From positions 744,001 to 808,000 of the forward strand of contig JAPFBL010000231.1 of the NCBI GenBank assembly GCA_026182355.1: 64,000 bases of DNA, written 5' to 3'. Shown here in pieces: positions 10,187 through 24,620 of this stretch; the first letter of the stretch is position 1; each line of letters begins with the position of its first letter. The translations under genes were made by a program, and so were the position numbers. A model generated the notes under the pieces. That model was not told the DNA's origin. It did not search any database and worked only from the letters and a program-made list of their open reading frames with translations. This stretch comes from Hermatobates lingyangjiaoensis. Its lineage: Eukaryota; Arthropoda; Insecta; Hemiptera; Hermatobatidae.

Positions 10187-10210
10187 TATATATATATATA
10201 TATATACATA
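10187..10210. repeat. TA microsatellite with adjoining TG repeat
   Basis: TA run at about 10187-10206 followed by short AT and TG repeats to about 10240. No function seen. Confidence 0.8.
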
Positions 10211-10539
10211 AATATATATATTTGTGTGTGTGTTTATGTGTATGTGAATCGTCATATTAACTTTCAGAGGTCAAAACTATCAGATCAGCCTAGATTTTTC
10301 ATGGTAGAGATGCAGACTACTATAGACACTGTCCTCAATGCTGTCAGACTAGACTTGTCTAAAATGTTGCCTATTTTTTTTAATGTCCATACTAATAAAC
10401 TGACTGAGGTATATTCTTCAGTTTTCTGTAATTCAGTTCTCTTTTCTCTTTATGTCTGTAATGATTTACCCTCGCTTTTGCTAGATATTGGCTCTTTATT
10501 AAACCCATTAGTAAATATATTTAAATCATTACTTTAAAT

Positions 10540-11560
10540 ATGTTAGAATAAGTAAAATTATTATGAAAATTTATTGAACTTCATTATGCCTTAAAATAAT
10601 CTCTCAGATGTAATATTGGCATACATATTCTTTAAATGGAAGATTTTAAAGCATTAAAAATACTTAATATATTTTAAAATTTCGCACCTTGAATTTCAAA
10701 ATATAATATTCAAAATTTTGTTGAACTTAAAGAACACATATCTTTTTCTGTATATCCACTTTTAAGGACATCGCTCTAATTGGTCATACGTTTTGTTAGA
10801 ATTATTTAACATTACTTGAAAACTGCACTTAATGTTATACATACATTTTCTTTGATAAAAGACGTAACACAAAACTTTATGCATAAACACAGGTGGTATT
10901 TTAAGTTTAATTTTTATATTTTTGTTGTATTATATGTCTCTCTCTATATGAGCCTGCGCTGATAAAGTATATTTCACAAAATTTTATTTTTGTAAAAATC
11001 AAACAAAAAAAATAAAGAAATTAGTAGTTGAGGAAGAAAACATTGTTTTCTGTGTTTATAGTATCCTTTCCACGATTGACTTTTTGCAACTCACTTCTTC
11101 AATGTATGAATGTTCATATTTCTCATATTATGACGATTCTTCACCTAATCCGATCAACGAGGCATTCACAAGAACTCTGGAAGAGTGTGTGCGTATATGT
11201 GTGTTTTTGAGCGTATGAATGAGATAGAGAGAGAGAGAGAGTGAAAGACCGATGTAAAAAAGAACTGTAGAATTGTAGAAAGAAAAGAACTCTAGAGAAT
11301 TATGGTAACCGAAATCATTAATATCGCGAAGTCTGTTTTTTGTTTTTTTTTAAAGAATAATGTAGTTTAAATATAGTATTATACATAAAACTCTAAGAAA
11401 ATAGCTTAAGTTTTTGTGCATGAAAGAAGGGGTCATCGCTGTAGGCAGTCCAGAAATAAATTGTACGTTAAGGATAACGGCGCAGGAAAGTAGTAATAAA
11501 GGAGAACAGAAGAAATGCGATCAGTGATAAAGGGTTAGATTTGGCAATTTATTTTGTTAT
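10540..11560. other. AT-rich non-coding DNA
   Basis: Includes a short (GA)n tract at about 11225-11241. No gene or known repeat recognised. Confidence 0.5.
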
Positions 11561-11579
11561 TGCTGATTGATTGAAGTAC

Positions 11580-11965
11580 TCTGAATGGGATAGTGCTTGA
11601 CGGGGAGGAGAGCGTGTCGGGTGCGAGATTGTGCGCCTCAATCAGATTAGCAAAGGACCTCACACCGGCTTCAAACAGCAAATTGCTTATCCCTAGTCGA
11701 TCTGAGCTCTGTGATGTTTGATAACGAAAGCGTCGACACAAAGTGGTGCAGAAAAAGGGCAATTAATGGTGGAGGACCCAGTAGTCTTGCCTTATCCCAA
11801 ACATCGCATTCCTCTTCTGACCGTGTGATTTCGACCGGTCAGCGCCTTCCCCGCGTCTTCTTCCCATCCATTAGTCAAACGGAAACTGAGTGCGGAGAAA
11901 AAGCTGTCGATACCCACTCACAGCTGCTCCTTCTGTCAATGAGCTCCACATTCCAACAACACATC
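11580..11965. other. GC-richer island of unknown nature
   Basis: Composition rises well above the flanks. Short frames are open on both strands (75 codons minus, 97 codons plus) but they contradict each other and neither resembles a known family. It could be a decayed repeat, a conserved non-coding element or a fragment of an untranslated exon. Left unassigned. Confidence 0.3.
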
Positions 11966-12004
11966 TGTCTCAGGATTGTGCTCCCGACAGAATGCACTGT
12001 ATAA

Positions 12005-14690
12005 TTTTTTATAAGGGCACAATATGATTATGAAATATCATTCTCTTTGCTGTATTTTAAATTCATTATGGAATAAGAAAAATATTTATTTAATCATATA
12101 TTTGAAGTTATTGATGATTTTTCTTTATCTCCATCTAATAATATTTGATATTTTTGTCGTAATGTTTTACGTGCTTAGCTAATTGTATGTGGCGTGTGTG
12201 AGAGAGAGTTTGTAGATTGATGTATATTCAATTTTCCAAACACGTTACAGGTCACAGTGATTCAAAGAATATAATGAACTTTGAACGAACACAGTTTCTG
12301 GACACTTTCTGTTCATTGGAATGATACATTATTCAGAGAAAGAAACTTTTTCGCATAATTACTGATTATAGGGGAACGAAAGTTCATAATTAAGGTAATA
12401 ATCACACATTTATTATCTTATATAATGCTTTTTATTTCTTCACGAAAATTGGCTTCATAGGACAGAAGAAAATATATTAAATTCACATGTCAGTACATTT
12501 ATATTTTTATATTTCTTTATGTTTTTGCTATCGAAATAGCAATTAAAAAACTAAATGGTGGTTGTTATATTCGAACAAATGCGCATACAATACTAACTCA
12601 TTGTGCATAAAATTAATAGATTTCCAAAAAATTTCTAATGAAAATTTGGACGACAAAAGTGCCGTAACAAGTGGAAAATCATGTGAAATTAGAACGATTT
12701 GGAATTATTTTATCATATGTTTTTATGCAGTAAGAACATAATAAGTAGTAAGTCTAGAGTATTTTATGATGGGTTCGTAAAATTCCTATAAAATTCATTC
12801 AATGAATTTTCTTTATTCATAGCATAATGATCCTACCCACAATTGAATGCACTAGTTAATTAACATGACATAATTTCTTCCCAAGATTACTTGTAGTATA
12901 GTTGGCTAAAGACAATTCCCACGTTGAAATACACACCGGCATTTTTATAGTATTATAAGCTCTTCATGCATAGGAGATTGAAAATCATTTACACCTCATA
13001 TGAGTCTGTGGAACTGCAATATCGACATGCTTATTTTTATTATTTTCCTATTGTGCACTCATAATTGCTTTTTAACGTCGTATCTAGTCAACTACGAAAT
13101 ATCAGAAAGAGATTTTCTTTCAGTTTCAAAAAAAAGTAATTAACAGTTCAAAATATTAGTTTATATTAACTGAAAACATAATGCATTTTTATTTTCGTAA
13201 ATATTAGACACATGAATAATGAAATGTCTTAGTCTCCACATGGCTAGCAAAGGTGTGACCCGGGAGATGCTGTCGTCTCGTAAAGTATCACAAGTTTGGA
13301 AGCACACAAGATATTCAGTTATTCCAAAAATGTATGACACATATGGCTACGTAGAAAGACTAAAACACAAATTGTGCAGTTGTTTTACCTAACATGAAAT
13401 AAATAAATAAACTCAATTACCTTTTTACAGGTGATTCGAAACGTCACAACCATGTAGTCTTTTGTTAAATAAATTATACCTATTAAATAATTATTAAAAT
13501 TATTTAACATAATATCAGCTTATTAAAAAATTGTTCAAGAAGAATGTGATATGCAAAACTGAGAACCTCAGTGCCCACAAGAATGATTTATTTAATATTC
13601 TGTCGCTCATGGAAGAAGTTTGCTCAACGGAGTGAAAGCTCCAGTTGCATGTTGATGTTTTTTGCACGAATTCTTTTAAGTTATAGTCAGACTCTTAACT
13701 ATTACAGAAACTAAGTTGCTGTATTTCATAAACTTCTATATTCCAGGTGTTACAGTTTTTTTGCAGTCAAATATTAAAATATTACTATTATATATGAAAT
13801 ACATTTATGAAAATATTATCTTGAAGGTATTTTTATTTTCAATGCTTTTAATTTAAAATTCAATCGGTTGATGATTAACAATGAGCTGATTATTTTGTCC
13901 TTACGTCTGTCATATCAAATAAATGATTAATTTTTTTTCAAGAGAAGTTATTTGAATATATAATAATTCAGTATGTGAAAATATATTTTTTGAGCATTAT
14001 AAATTTTATACGTGCCACATATATAATTTATTTAATACTCTTTATTTAATAACCTCGTAACAGATTTGGAACAATATTATATAAGTTATATATAAACGAA
14101 TGTTTATTATACAATGTAAGTGTTATATTTGAGAAAAAGATGAAGCCAGTTGTTATGCTTACTATAAGGTAAGTTTCACATAGTCGACTTCCGCACTGTT
14201 TTATTTACTTGAGAATGTTAAAGAATTGGAAGTGATATCATAGGGAATAATGTTAATAATGAAATAATGCAAATGATAAACTTTTATAGGGGAAGCAATA
14301 AAGACAGAAGTAAATAAGGAAATTGAAAGGGTTGGAGCGACCTTTAGTCATAGTACTGAGTTTACGACCTCCACCATGTTATGCAGATTTAAACAAACTT
14401 CAAGCACTTAATGATTAACAAATATTATTGATATACTATACTATGCTCAGTCAAGCTGCTGCGAGGGTTTAGACTGAACAACACGTCTTGTCTTACCCAT
14501 GTTCCGCATTGTAGCACTGTAACACATTGTAAGGTAATGTGTTCCATTACTAAAGAAGTTAATTTATTATTGTTACGTCTTGGTTGCTTCTGTAGTTGGA
14601 TTAACATATTGTTAACTTGAAATTGATTAGATTAACGGTTTTCAGGATTATAACCCTGGGACAGTTTTGATGTATTCATGTCTCTAGCCT
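12005..14690. other. AT-rich non-coding DNA
   Basis: No coding or repeat feature could be supported over this interval. Confidence 0.5.
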
Positions 14691-15002
14691 CTCGGCCTTT
14701 ACATGATAAAGCAGAATAGGTTGATGTTTTTAACATGGTGCTCTTTCGTCACGTCACCTTGAACCAACCATTCTCTCACGCATGATACTGGATAAAACAG
14801 TCCCCGTGAAGGGCCCAAGGTGAACCTCGTGGAGGCGGGTCTCCAGGACCTACATCAACGAATGATTTAAAGCTTATGCCAGTTAGTCTCTAAAAGACTG
14901 AGGGTTACTTGATGAAAGGGATTATCAAGGATTACAAGCAAGAAATGAAATGGGAAAATACAAGGGTGAGAGATAGCAAAGATTAAGTAAGTTAGGGAAG
15001 AG

Positions 15003-15450
15003 TCAGAGGCAGTGAGAGAAGGTGCAGAGAGAAAGTAGGAGAAGCATCCAGACGGTGACCCACCACGACAGGCTGGACAGACCTTTGCCCACCACAAACC
15101 AGCCACGACAGCACCGCCCGAATACATATGGCCAGCAGTCTCTAGAGACTGGTATTTTGCCGGGGCAGAAAAAAGTTTTAAAAAAGACAAAAAGAAGAAA
15201 AGATAACTTGGAACCCTGCCCCAAGACCAGTGCGCGACAGGGTGAGCTTACCACCAGCGGACACCAGCCTCTGGTCAGGAACCCCAAGGTAGCAGCTAAA
15301 GCCACTGTTGTTTCCAGAACGAATGGTACCTGTTACCAACAAGGGCGGACCGCCCCCAGACCAGCTCGCAGGCATACAGACTACCCCGTAGCTATAGCTA
15401 CTCCGCTAGACCAGGCAAGCACCCCTCCCAAGTTGTGCCTTTCTTAGTTC
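15003..15450 (+). other. GC-rich island with 141-codon open frame
   Basis: The most GC-rich block of the window. A plus-strand frame from 15022 to 15447 encodes 141 residues rich in Arg, Lys, Pro, Thr and Gln, with a basic stretch KKVLKKTKRRKDN near residues 50-62. Minus-strand frames of about 100 codons are open across the same DNA, so openness partly reflects composition. No domain recognised. A decayed LINE 5' region or ORF1-like fragment is possible, given the basic, Pro/Thr-rich character; a real gene is unlikely without conserved sequence or splice sites. Confidence 0.2.
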
Positions 15451-15719
15451 ATGCCATTATCCAGTGAAGGTACGTCTGGGGGGGGGGGGTTAAAGCCTGG
15501 GACTGCAAAAAATTGCGTGGATTTCATACACATAAAATGGAGTGGGTCTGCACTCATCTTTACAATAAGTTCACAAAACATCAATCTCATTAAAAATGAA
15601 GTTTTGTTTTTGATCTTGCTAATCTGTAGACGTAATATAAACACTTTGATAAACTCAGATAAACTATTTAATGTTTTAATTTTAATTAACGCGGCCATTT
15701 CCATTCATACGTCCTAACA

Positions 15720-18700
15720 ATGTTGACGTATTATTATTATTAAGGAACCGAGATGTTGATTCTTATTAATTTCCTTGGAACTCATAAGGTCATATCTATC
15801 ATATTTTCCTTCCCTTTGTTGTTTTAAAAACAATTTTTGAATTGTATGCACTGTTTAGTATTTTTGTGCTTTGCTCTTATGATGTGAATTGAAGCTGACA
15901 GAAGTGGTAATTAAGAGGACAATGTTGTTTAATTTTTTGTAACATTTCTGTTCATAGTGAATGAGATTTCCAGGTTATATTATAAATAATTGTTCTGGTT
16001 ACGTATTATATGTTTTCTTCTAAACCCATTCTTCAATTAACATGGACCTCTGACTAATTCTACATTATTCCCTTGTGACAAAATACCCACAGTAGTGTTA
16101 AATAATTTGTACTTGTTTTACTATTAATAATTGGTAATAATTCAGTACTATCAAAAATTAACTAAGCTCATAAAGACACCGAGCATTATATCTATGATAT
16201 GTAGAGCCTTTGATATGTAGATGTGTGATCAATTTAATCTGATTTCATCACTTTGCATAGGCAACCAACTGCTACTCTGAAATATACCCTTAACTGCCAA
16301 GTACATTTAGAATTGAGGTATATTTATTTATAAACTTTATCTATCATATTCTATTATGAAACCATTTCAAATTTATGTCACTCAACATGTAAATAAGAAT
16401 TCTGCTTCACTAATAAGATTTTTTAGTCTATGTAAACAAATTCGAAAATTGCGACACATTATCCGGTATTTAATGTTCAGTTTCCAGGTTGATAGCCATG
16501 TAGTTCTTAGGATAATGAGAAAGTTGATATTTTTTTTTTGTATGAATGTTTAATTACACTCACTTACACAAATGTGCTCTAGTTAATGTACATATTAATT
16601 TCCTTGACAAATTATAATAGGAGATATATAATCCTTTTTGAGTTTAAAACATTTATTTCTTTTGAGTTATATTGGAGCATAGGAAATGTATTTATTCGTT
16701 TGTTAAGACAAAACAGTTAATGATTTAACTGTTCACCCACTTCTCCGGTGACTGAATAAAAATAATTTTTGTTTAAGTATTGTCTTACTACCAATATTTC
16801 ATGGTGTTATTGGAAGAGTAATATTACACTAAATATGATCACTAATAGATTCTATCTGGTGTAATATGAGACTTTTTGTGTAAATAATTATCTTTGAAAA
16901 AGACAACATTGGTATCTAAAGGACAAGACAACAGAGTTCTGGAAACCTTTGTCAAAAGGTTACAAAACGCCTAACATCTTTAAGGAATTATTCTGTATTG
17001 CTTCATAGATATTGAACAGTTGTGGACAATATGATGTAAATAATAAATAATTTATAGACATTTTAATAAGTGTGAATTGGATTACAACAATCTATTGGAA
17101 GAATAATTACTGTGAATGTATGCCTTCTACAACTGATATCGATACCACTTGAGACTGGTCTTAGGGTGGTGTTTTATCGCTTGGTTTGTTATTAGTTGTG
17201 AGCAAACTTCTGGATTCTCTAAATAATAAAGGTTTCGACACACAAGGACATACAGGTAACCTTCTTGTTATAAGAAGTGCAATGTTTGAATAGTATTGCA
17301 TTTTAGCTTCTGAGTTATTTTCCCCCAAATTAGTAAAGGATGGTCAAAATGAAAAGGTCTGGACATAAACCTTGCATAATCAGTCCTGCTGAAAAGAAAA
17401 AATAGAGATATTGAAGACCACATTATTAGAAATATTCAACTAGTGCTCTCTGATATACTCATAGATCTTGGAGTCCCTTTGGATGCTAAGTTGAACTGGG
17501 AAAGCTTTGTAACGGATACATTGTGTACGGTTCTCAGGTTAATAATTAATGATAATAACGTATCAGATTTGTAGGTCAGTGGTTTTGACTGAGTTATTAC
17601 TCACAAAATGATGATTCCATTTAATTGATTGTCTATGAGCTTGATAATATTTTACATCTACAGAATAATCACATTAAAATAAAATCAAAACGAAGTTGAT
17701 TGCCATAGAGTTTGATATTATGTATACTTATAGTTGAGTTTAAGCCAGTCAAGTTTTGTATAATTTTATGTTATATGATATCATCACATTTAAGTTGCAA
17801 TTAAGCTATATAAATGGCAAAGAAAATAAGACTGTAAGAAAAAGAGTAAAAAAGGTACAAAAAGTGACTTTTGCTTTAAAGTATCGGTTCCATCTTTGCT
17901 GAGTGATTGCAGCTACATTGTAAAAAAATTCCCAAGGTTAATCTCAATTTCATCCTCACGATGTTATTGAAAACACCTCCAGTCTCTTGATTTGTTTCAT
18001 GCATTTTTGTTTAAACTACTTACTTTTTAGCAAAAGCTATATTTGTTTGGGTGAAATAGTTCTAAACTATTTATATATAACTATATATTATAATGAGTCA
18101 TGTGTAAGATGGTAAATGTTTACGACGAAGCCATCTTCTCGCCACAAGAACTCCAAGGAATATCTTTCAGTAATATTGCTAAACTGAAAAAAAAAACTTT
18201 AATCAATAACTTATAAGCTATTACCATATTCTTCATATGTTCCGATGTCTTATAGTCATTTTACAAGGTGAGCAAAAAATTTTAACTTATTGGAGATCAT
18301 TAGAATGGACGCTACTAATGAATGCTCCCTGATATGAAAGAGGCTCTGAAGCAACGACTTTAACATACGTCTTCTCAGCTTATTGCTTCTACAAAATTTT
18401 TTTGTTAACACAGTAGCATAAGATGTATCGCTTTTTGGTTATCCCAGACGTAGTAAACTGGTTTATTAACTCAGATAACCTGAGAAAATAAATCTAAAGA
18501 CTTGATGTCGTCATCGTATGCTGACATATTTAAAGAAGTTATTATACATTACAAGAAATTGGTTGTATTTTTTTGAAGATGGACGACTGTTATTTAAGTG
18601 GTGAAGCTGTTGTCGAGGGAAGCCTTATCTGACTGAGTGGTCCACTGCTTCCACCTCAGCTTTACGTAGCCAGTTTCAAAACAGGATGTTATGCAAAGGA

Positions 18701-19380
18701 GCAAGCCTTAAATTCAACCACTTGACTCGTCTCCAGTGAAAGTTTCCAACTTTTCAAGTGCTATTGTCTATTTCAAAATATTATACAAGCAACTCAGTAA
18801 AAGTTTTTGGCACCTCAAATATCACCATGCATAGTGTTTATTAAATATTTGGATATGTTAAAATTACAATCACAATGATAAAAATAGTCCCCAATTTAAT
18901 ACCAAATATGATTTCATTTTCAAATTTAAATGCTCTTTAACGACTTTAGAGATGAATATACAATTTTTAATTCCAAACATCTATCGGTTATGCTGAGGTT
19001 AAGAACTTTGACAAATGACCTAAATTTAAAATTCGTAACAGCAGTCACAGAGTGGAAGTTAGTAGTACTTCCTCAAATAGTGCTACTCAATGGTTCTACG
19101 TTAAATTGATGATATATGTATTACTTATGTACATTTACAATTATTAAGGATAATGTATATTTATTCATGATAAAGTAGTATGCTAATTATATCCACTATT
19201 ATTATTTTATTTTTAAAAACTCCGGTTAGAATGGTGAACCCTACGACCATTAATCATGCACCTTAACGGCAACGATGATTGATACACGATTTGAGCAGCA
19301 CAAAAATCAAAGCTTAATTCAAACTGTTAATTTCTTAGCTGTCTTTTTGTATATATTTATACATATAAACAATGTTCTAA
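15720..19380. other. AT-rich non-coding DNA
   Basis: No supported gene, RNA or delimited repeat over this interval. Confidence 0.5.
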
Positions 19381-19389
19381 CCACATGAG

Positions 19390-19735
19390 AAATTAGAAAA
19401 AAAACCTAAAATCTTTTAAGCGCAACAAACGGTCTTCGTCACAGTCAAATCTCAATACAGGTTTTACTTCAACAGTTCGGATTTTGACTCTGACGAAAAT
19501 ATATTAGTTAAAATATATTTTAACTCCTACGGTTAAAATATATTAGTCTTTTTTTTTCCCAATTCTTATAATGATTTCATCATATATATTAACTAATAGG
19601 AAGGAACAGAAAAAGTCACTACAGAACTGACTTCTATAGCTCAACATCGTCGTTACCATATATATATTTCAGTCATCATCATTCCCATTTCATATTGTGG
19701 TTTGATCATATATATATATATATATAATGAAATTT
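19390..19735. repeat. Cluster of degenerate palindrome-family fragments
   Basis: GGTCTTCGTCACAGTC (about 19431-19446, minus orientation) and GACTCTGACGAAAATA (about 19488-19503, plus) match parts of the family C core. CTTCTATAGCTCAACATCG (from about 19630) resembles a family B arm, and TTGTGGTTTGATCATATA (about 19696-19713) is a family C terminus. A TA microsatellite ends the block. These are truncated copies; no intact core remains. Confidence 0.4.
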
Positions 19736-21870
19736 TTATTGGTACAGCTGCCAACAATGTACTTCCACAAAGTTGGACATCTAGTTTGGTGACAAAACTG
19801 TTTTTTTTTTTTTGCTTCAAACAAACTAAACTATTTTTTCTTGTGAATAATAATTTAATTACAAAAATATATTAATAATGTAATGGTATAAATTACACTA
19901 AAAAAAGTCTTCCTTTAGCTACTTACATGGAGTTTTTTCTCCATGTGTAGTTTAACTTTATGTATTTTTTTAAAAAAGATATATTTTCACATTTCTTTGA
20001 CCTTCTATGGTTCTAATGAGGCACAGAAATACTGAGAAATATTTATAATTATTTCATAAAGAACTGACAAAAGAAATACTAATAAATTGATTAAATTATT
20101 TGATATCCTAATTGTTGGATATTTTAGTTTCTTCAGAGTTATTGATGTTATTCCAACTCTAGTTATTGACAGAGGGGATCCTTTGTGACTCATGGTAACC
20201 AGAGAGAGGCAATATGCTCATAGCATGCGTTACGTCCGAGAAAGTAATTTCAATTCCATCCACCATGTCCAGCTATTAATTTCTCCTCAGTGAAAGTCAT
20301 GTCACGTTAGTGCTCTCCCGCAGTGTTCACCCATACGTGCAAAGCTTTCTCAAATCCAATCTTGTTTTTTTTTTTTTTAGAGTTTTACTATTAAATCAAC
20401 AATTAACAACACCTGTTTACATATTCTTGAAAAGGAAGAAACCCCTATTTCTGATAATGAATATTCAAATTAAATCCCCTGAGAAAAACTGAGTTTTATG
20501 AGACACTCAAAATATTGTAATTAATAGCTAGCCTTAAATAAACATTATACTTTTCATAGAAACTTAATAAAAAGTTTCGGTAGTAATAATTTAATAATAT
20601 TTGGCAAATTTATATAAAATATAAATAAGTAGTATGAGAGGGTCATTCGTTTACATGCAACACTTACCGTCATTGACTTTTATTGATTACCTTAAAATAG
20701 TTGTGAACATCCTTCTCAAATCCCAAAAAGAAGAAAAATAAAGCCCCATTACATGCAAAAATAAAAAAAAAACAAAGTTTGTTGTAATTTTGCTAAAAAG
20801 AGGGAGATGAGAGTAGCTGGAGGTCGACTCGTTGACCTCTAGGTCTTCATGTTGCAGATTTCAAGGTCACTAATAACACCACCCGCATTACTGACATCCC
20901 ATGCCCAACACTTTTCTTTCAAGAAAACATCCAAGACTCCTTAATGAAACAGATCAAATTATATTGCAACGAATTGATTTTAAATTTATGACTTATGCAT
21001 GATTATATTAAATGAAAAATAAAATAGAAAAAAAAAACAGTTAATAATATCCTTTAGAGGATTATAGGTTCATACACTTGTTCGTCAGTATTCAATTTTA
21101 CAACTATCTCATATTCATGAAAATAATTTATTATTGCTGAGAAGTATGTAACTAATCAACATTCTTCATTTATATAAAATGGATTATTGTAATATCTGGG
21201 GTGGTTTACTCTCAAACTTTAGTGTAATTAAATGTAGTAACAAACACGTTGACAACCAAGTGAAAATCATCTGTTTACATCCGACAGTATTAAATTTTAC
21301 CAGTTAGAAGAACCATAAAAAAATTGATCAGCCTGATATGTTATTAAACTGATTGTGTCAGTCTTATTGGATTCATATACGGCTATTCTTATATTGTGCA
21401 TCAGATTGTTATTTTTAAACTCATCTTCAGATTTTAAGTTCATTAATGAACTTCATAATTGTCCCTAAAAGTACTACCCACTTTTATTGGTTTTAGGTTT
21501 GGTTTGCCAAAAATGTTTATCATCTTTAAGGAGACTATCTAGCATTCAGATAGACTGTTCTCAAAGCTTTCTACCTATTCTAGGTAGTTACATACATTCT
21601 TATTATGATGATAATTACAACAAGCATGATTAATAGCATATGCTGGATTGATTTTCTACATATATTTTTACATCTTTTTTTCTAGACTAATTTTTTTTTT
21701 CTTGAAATATGTATAAGGAAAGTTGTAATTAAATTTAGATACAAACTTTCTCCTTTTCTCACCTTTTAAAAATTTGTGAAGCTTGTTGAAAAATCTTTAA
21801 GTCAGTAGCATCAAGTATTCATCTTTTTCTAATAATAATGTCATCTGCATATCCTTACGCATAACCGTCA
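19736..21870. other. AT-rich non-coding DNA
   Basis: No gene supported. A modestly GC-richer patch at about 20810-20935 has no recognisable identity. Confidence 0.5.
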
Positions 21871-21880
21871 TTACCTAGAG

Positions 21881-22333
21881 CAGGGGTGTCAAACTCATTT
21901 TGGTCTAGAAGCCGAATTCAGCTTAGTTTGATCTCAAGCGGGCTGAGCCAAAAAGTTCGTTGCAAAATTACATAGAACTAACAATAAGGCTACCTTTATT
22001 TTTGCATTAGTCACTAATACTAATAATTAGTGTAAAGAAGAAAATCATATATATAATTAGTGCATTATAAATATCTTTATTCAGATTTGACACTCAGTAT
22101 CCACTATTATCCATTTTGACACAGATATTTCGCTGGTAAGGGGCGTGGACAAAGGAAAAGTGGATAATACAGCGCGTACTAAAACACTGGTGGATAATAT
22201 AAGAACTGCAGGTTTTTAAGGAAATTAGAGTAAACTGCTTTTTTTTTATAATAATGCAGATTTATCCCACGGGCCGGATTGAATCCCCAAGCGGGCCGCA
22301 TCCGGCCCGCGGGCCGTATGTTTGACACCTGTG
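21881..22333. mobile_element. hAT-type MITE with 8-bp TSD
   Basis: Terminal inverted repeats CAGGGGTGTCAAAC and GTTTGACACCTGTG bound 453 bp. The flanking octamers ACCTAGAG (21873-21880) and ACCTAAAG (22334-22341) form an 8-bp target-site duplication with one mismatch, as expected of hAT transposition. The right end carries a GC-rich subterminal block (GCGGGCCGCATCCGGCCCGC) typical of hAT MITEs. No transposase is encoded; the 79-codon frame near its right end is an artefact. Confidence 0.85.
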
Positions 22334-22344
22334 ACCTAAAGTAT

Positions 22345-24615
22345 CCAATAGGGCTTTCACAACTAATCACTACAATAGGAGCAATACATATCTCTCTGAA
22401 GACTGGCATAGTGTTCACAATTTAAGTTTTGGAAGATTCAATATTTAATGTATTATTCTTCTAGAAGATTACTACCTGTAATTACTACCTGAACATGGAT
22501 TAATCAATTCTGTATTTTTTGGATTCATTAATCTATATATTAGTACTATTCATCTATTTGAAGGGGTCTATCATGAGTTCCTTTCATGTTCGTCACTTCA
22601 AGATTTTTTTATTTCGTGAAAAAAAAAATTGGGTTGGATTCTATCAATTTTGTCTTGTGATAAGTGTTGTCCCAATTAAAGATTTTTATTTGCTTAAAAT
22701 AATATGTTATAGGTAGAATATTTGTCATTTTTAATGTAATATTACTCGTTCTATGTTGTAAGGTTATGAAATATTGGTAGTGAAATAATACCTAATTCAG
22801 AAGTTTGTGTTTGTTCATTCACCGATCGAAGTGGCATAAAAAGAATAGAGGTATTAACATAAGGAACAACAAGGTTATTTTCTCATGCAGTAATATTATC
22901 CAAAATTATGGAGTTCTTAAACACAGTAAGAATTATATATCCCATGATTAGTCGTGTTTAAAGAGTACTGTACGTCGATTTATTGAAACACGATAGCTAG
23001 ACAACCATCATTCACAGTGGAGATCATAATAAATAATGTTATAATATACCATTATTATATCATTAAATATCTTCAAATATCTCTTATTAACCCGAAAAAA
23101 TGGATTATCATTGATTGGTGCGCTTAAATGCATTTCACCTCTTTAACAACAACAACAAAATGATTCACTGAAATTCGTCAATTGTAAAAATTCCCATGCC
23201 AGTGTAATGAATTCGACAAGTACAAAAGGCAATAAATTATTCTAAGTCATGTGTTTTGACTTTTAGAGCTTTGTTGAGCTTTGAGGTAATAAAAATTTCT
23301 TATTTTTCTTAGATTACGCATGTTTGATTTTTTGGACATAATTTCATTGTTCGATATGTTGCCATTTTACGTTAAAAACATTTTCTAAAATCGTAAAATG
23401 TACAAAAAAACACTGTCCATTATTTTCAAAAATGCATCTAATTTCATAGCGCTCATTATCATCCTTAATAATAAATATAAACATATTTTATAAATTATAT
23501 AGTTGATTGATTGTGGGTATGTGTGTGACTGCGTTACTAGCGTGTTTCAAAACTTTGTGAACATGCTACACTCATACAATTTAATAGATCAATTTAATAT
23601 TACACTCAAAAATAACATAATACAAAAGTCAAAAATAACATACTCGTAATGAAAAATTGACTTTATTGTTAGTTACGTATTTTTAGTGCAATTTTTTTTT
23701 ACATGAACTGCTAAATGTGGAGAGATCAAATTTTTCAATTGTCATGAAACTAATAGCATCATTGACGGAATGAAGGTTTAGGTTTGTTGATAAAATAAAT
23801 GTCAGTTTTGTTGTAAAAACGTAAAACTTATAACTTACAATGATATGAATGTTTGTGAACATGACAGTGGTCACACTATTTAACATCTCAAAATGAAATT
23901 AAACACACAGCTAGCAGCTTATAAAGATGAATTAAATAATTTTTGGTGGAATAGCTTTAAAAAGAAGCACATTATAGGATGGATAATAAAAATATTTCCT
24001 TCTGCTTAACTAAAAGCACTTGCGTATTAAACTTTTTCCTGCAGATTGCACAACAAATTAATATACTCTATGAAACAAACTCTAAGATTTTAATTGTATC
24101 CGAAAGAGAAATATAAACCAAAAAATGAGAAACTATACTTGGGCTATGAGCAACTTGCAGTTCTTGTCATATTTGATTGCAGCAACTTTTGTTTTGGTAC
24201 GTTCCTCTATCGAAAAATATTATATTATTTTTTTTCTGTTATTGGTTATATAAATGTAATAATTGTATAATTATAACTCTCTTAAAACATTTAGGGAAAA
24301 TTAAAATTGTTCTCTCTTAAAATATATAATAGGTATTAAATGAGATTTGACATGAGAGAATAAACGCTCAAGCACTGTTAGAATCATTTTTACTATATGG
24401 AATATGTTGGTGTGCAATATGAACTTAATCCATCAAACTGTGTAACCTGTAGCGTGTTCATAAGCTTTAAAAGGAACATACATGAACCTACATAAGTAGT
24501 TTAAAAAGCTCCATAAATGGATACTGAAAACATGTAAAGCCATCTAAAACTCGAGCTCATATTTTTCGTGATTATAAAATAATATAGTAAAATAAAAAAA
24601 AAAAGTTTTGGTCTT
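22345..24615. other. AT-rich non-coding DNA
   Basis: No feature supported. GTTTCAAAACTTTGTGAAC at about 23544-23562 weakly recalls a family A core but lacks CTGANGA. Confidence 0.45.
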
Positions 24616-24620
24616 TAAAT

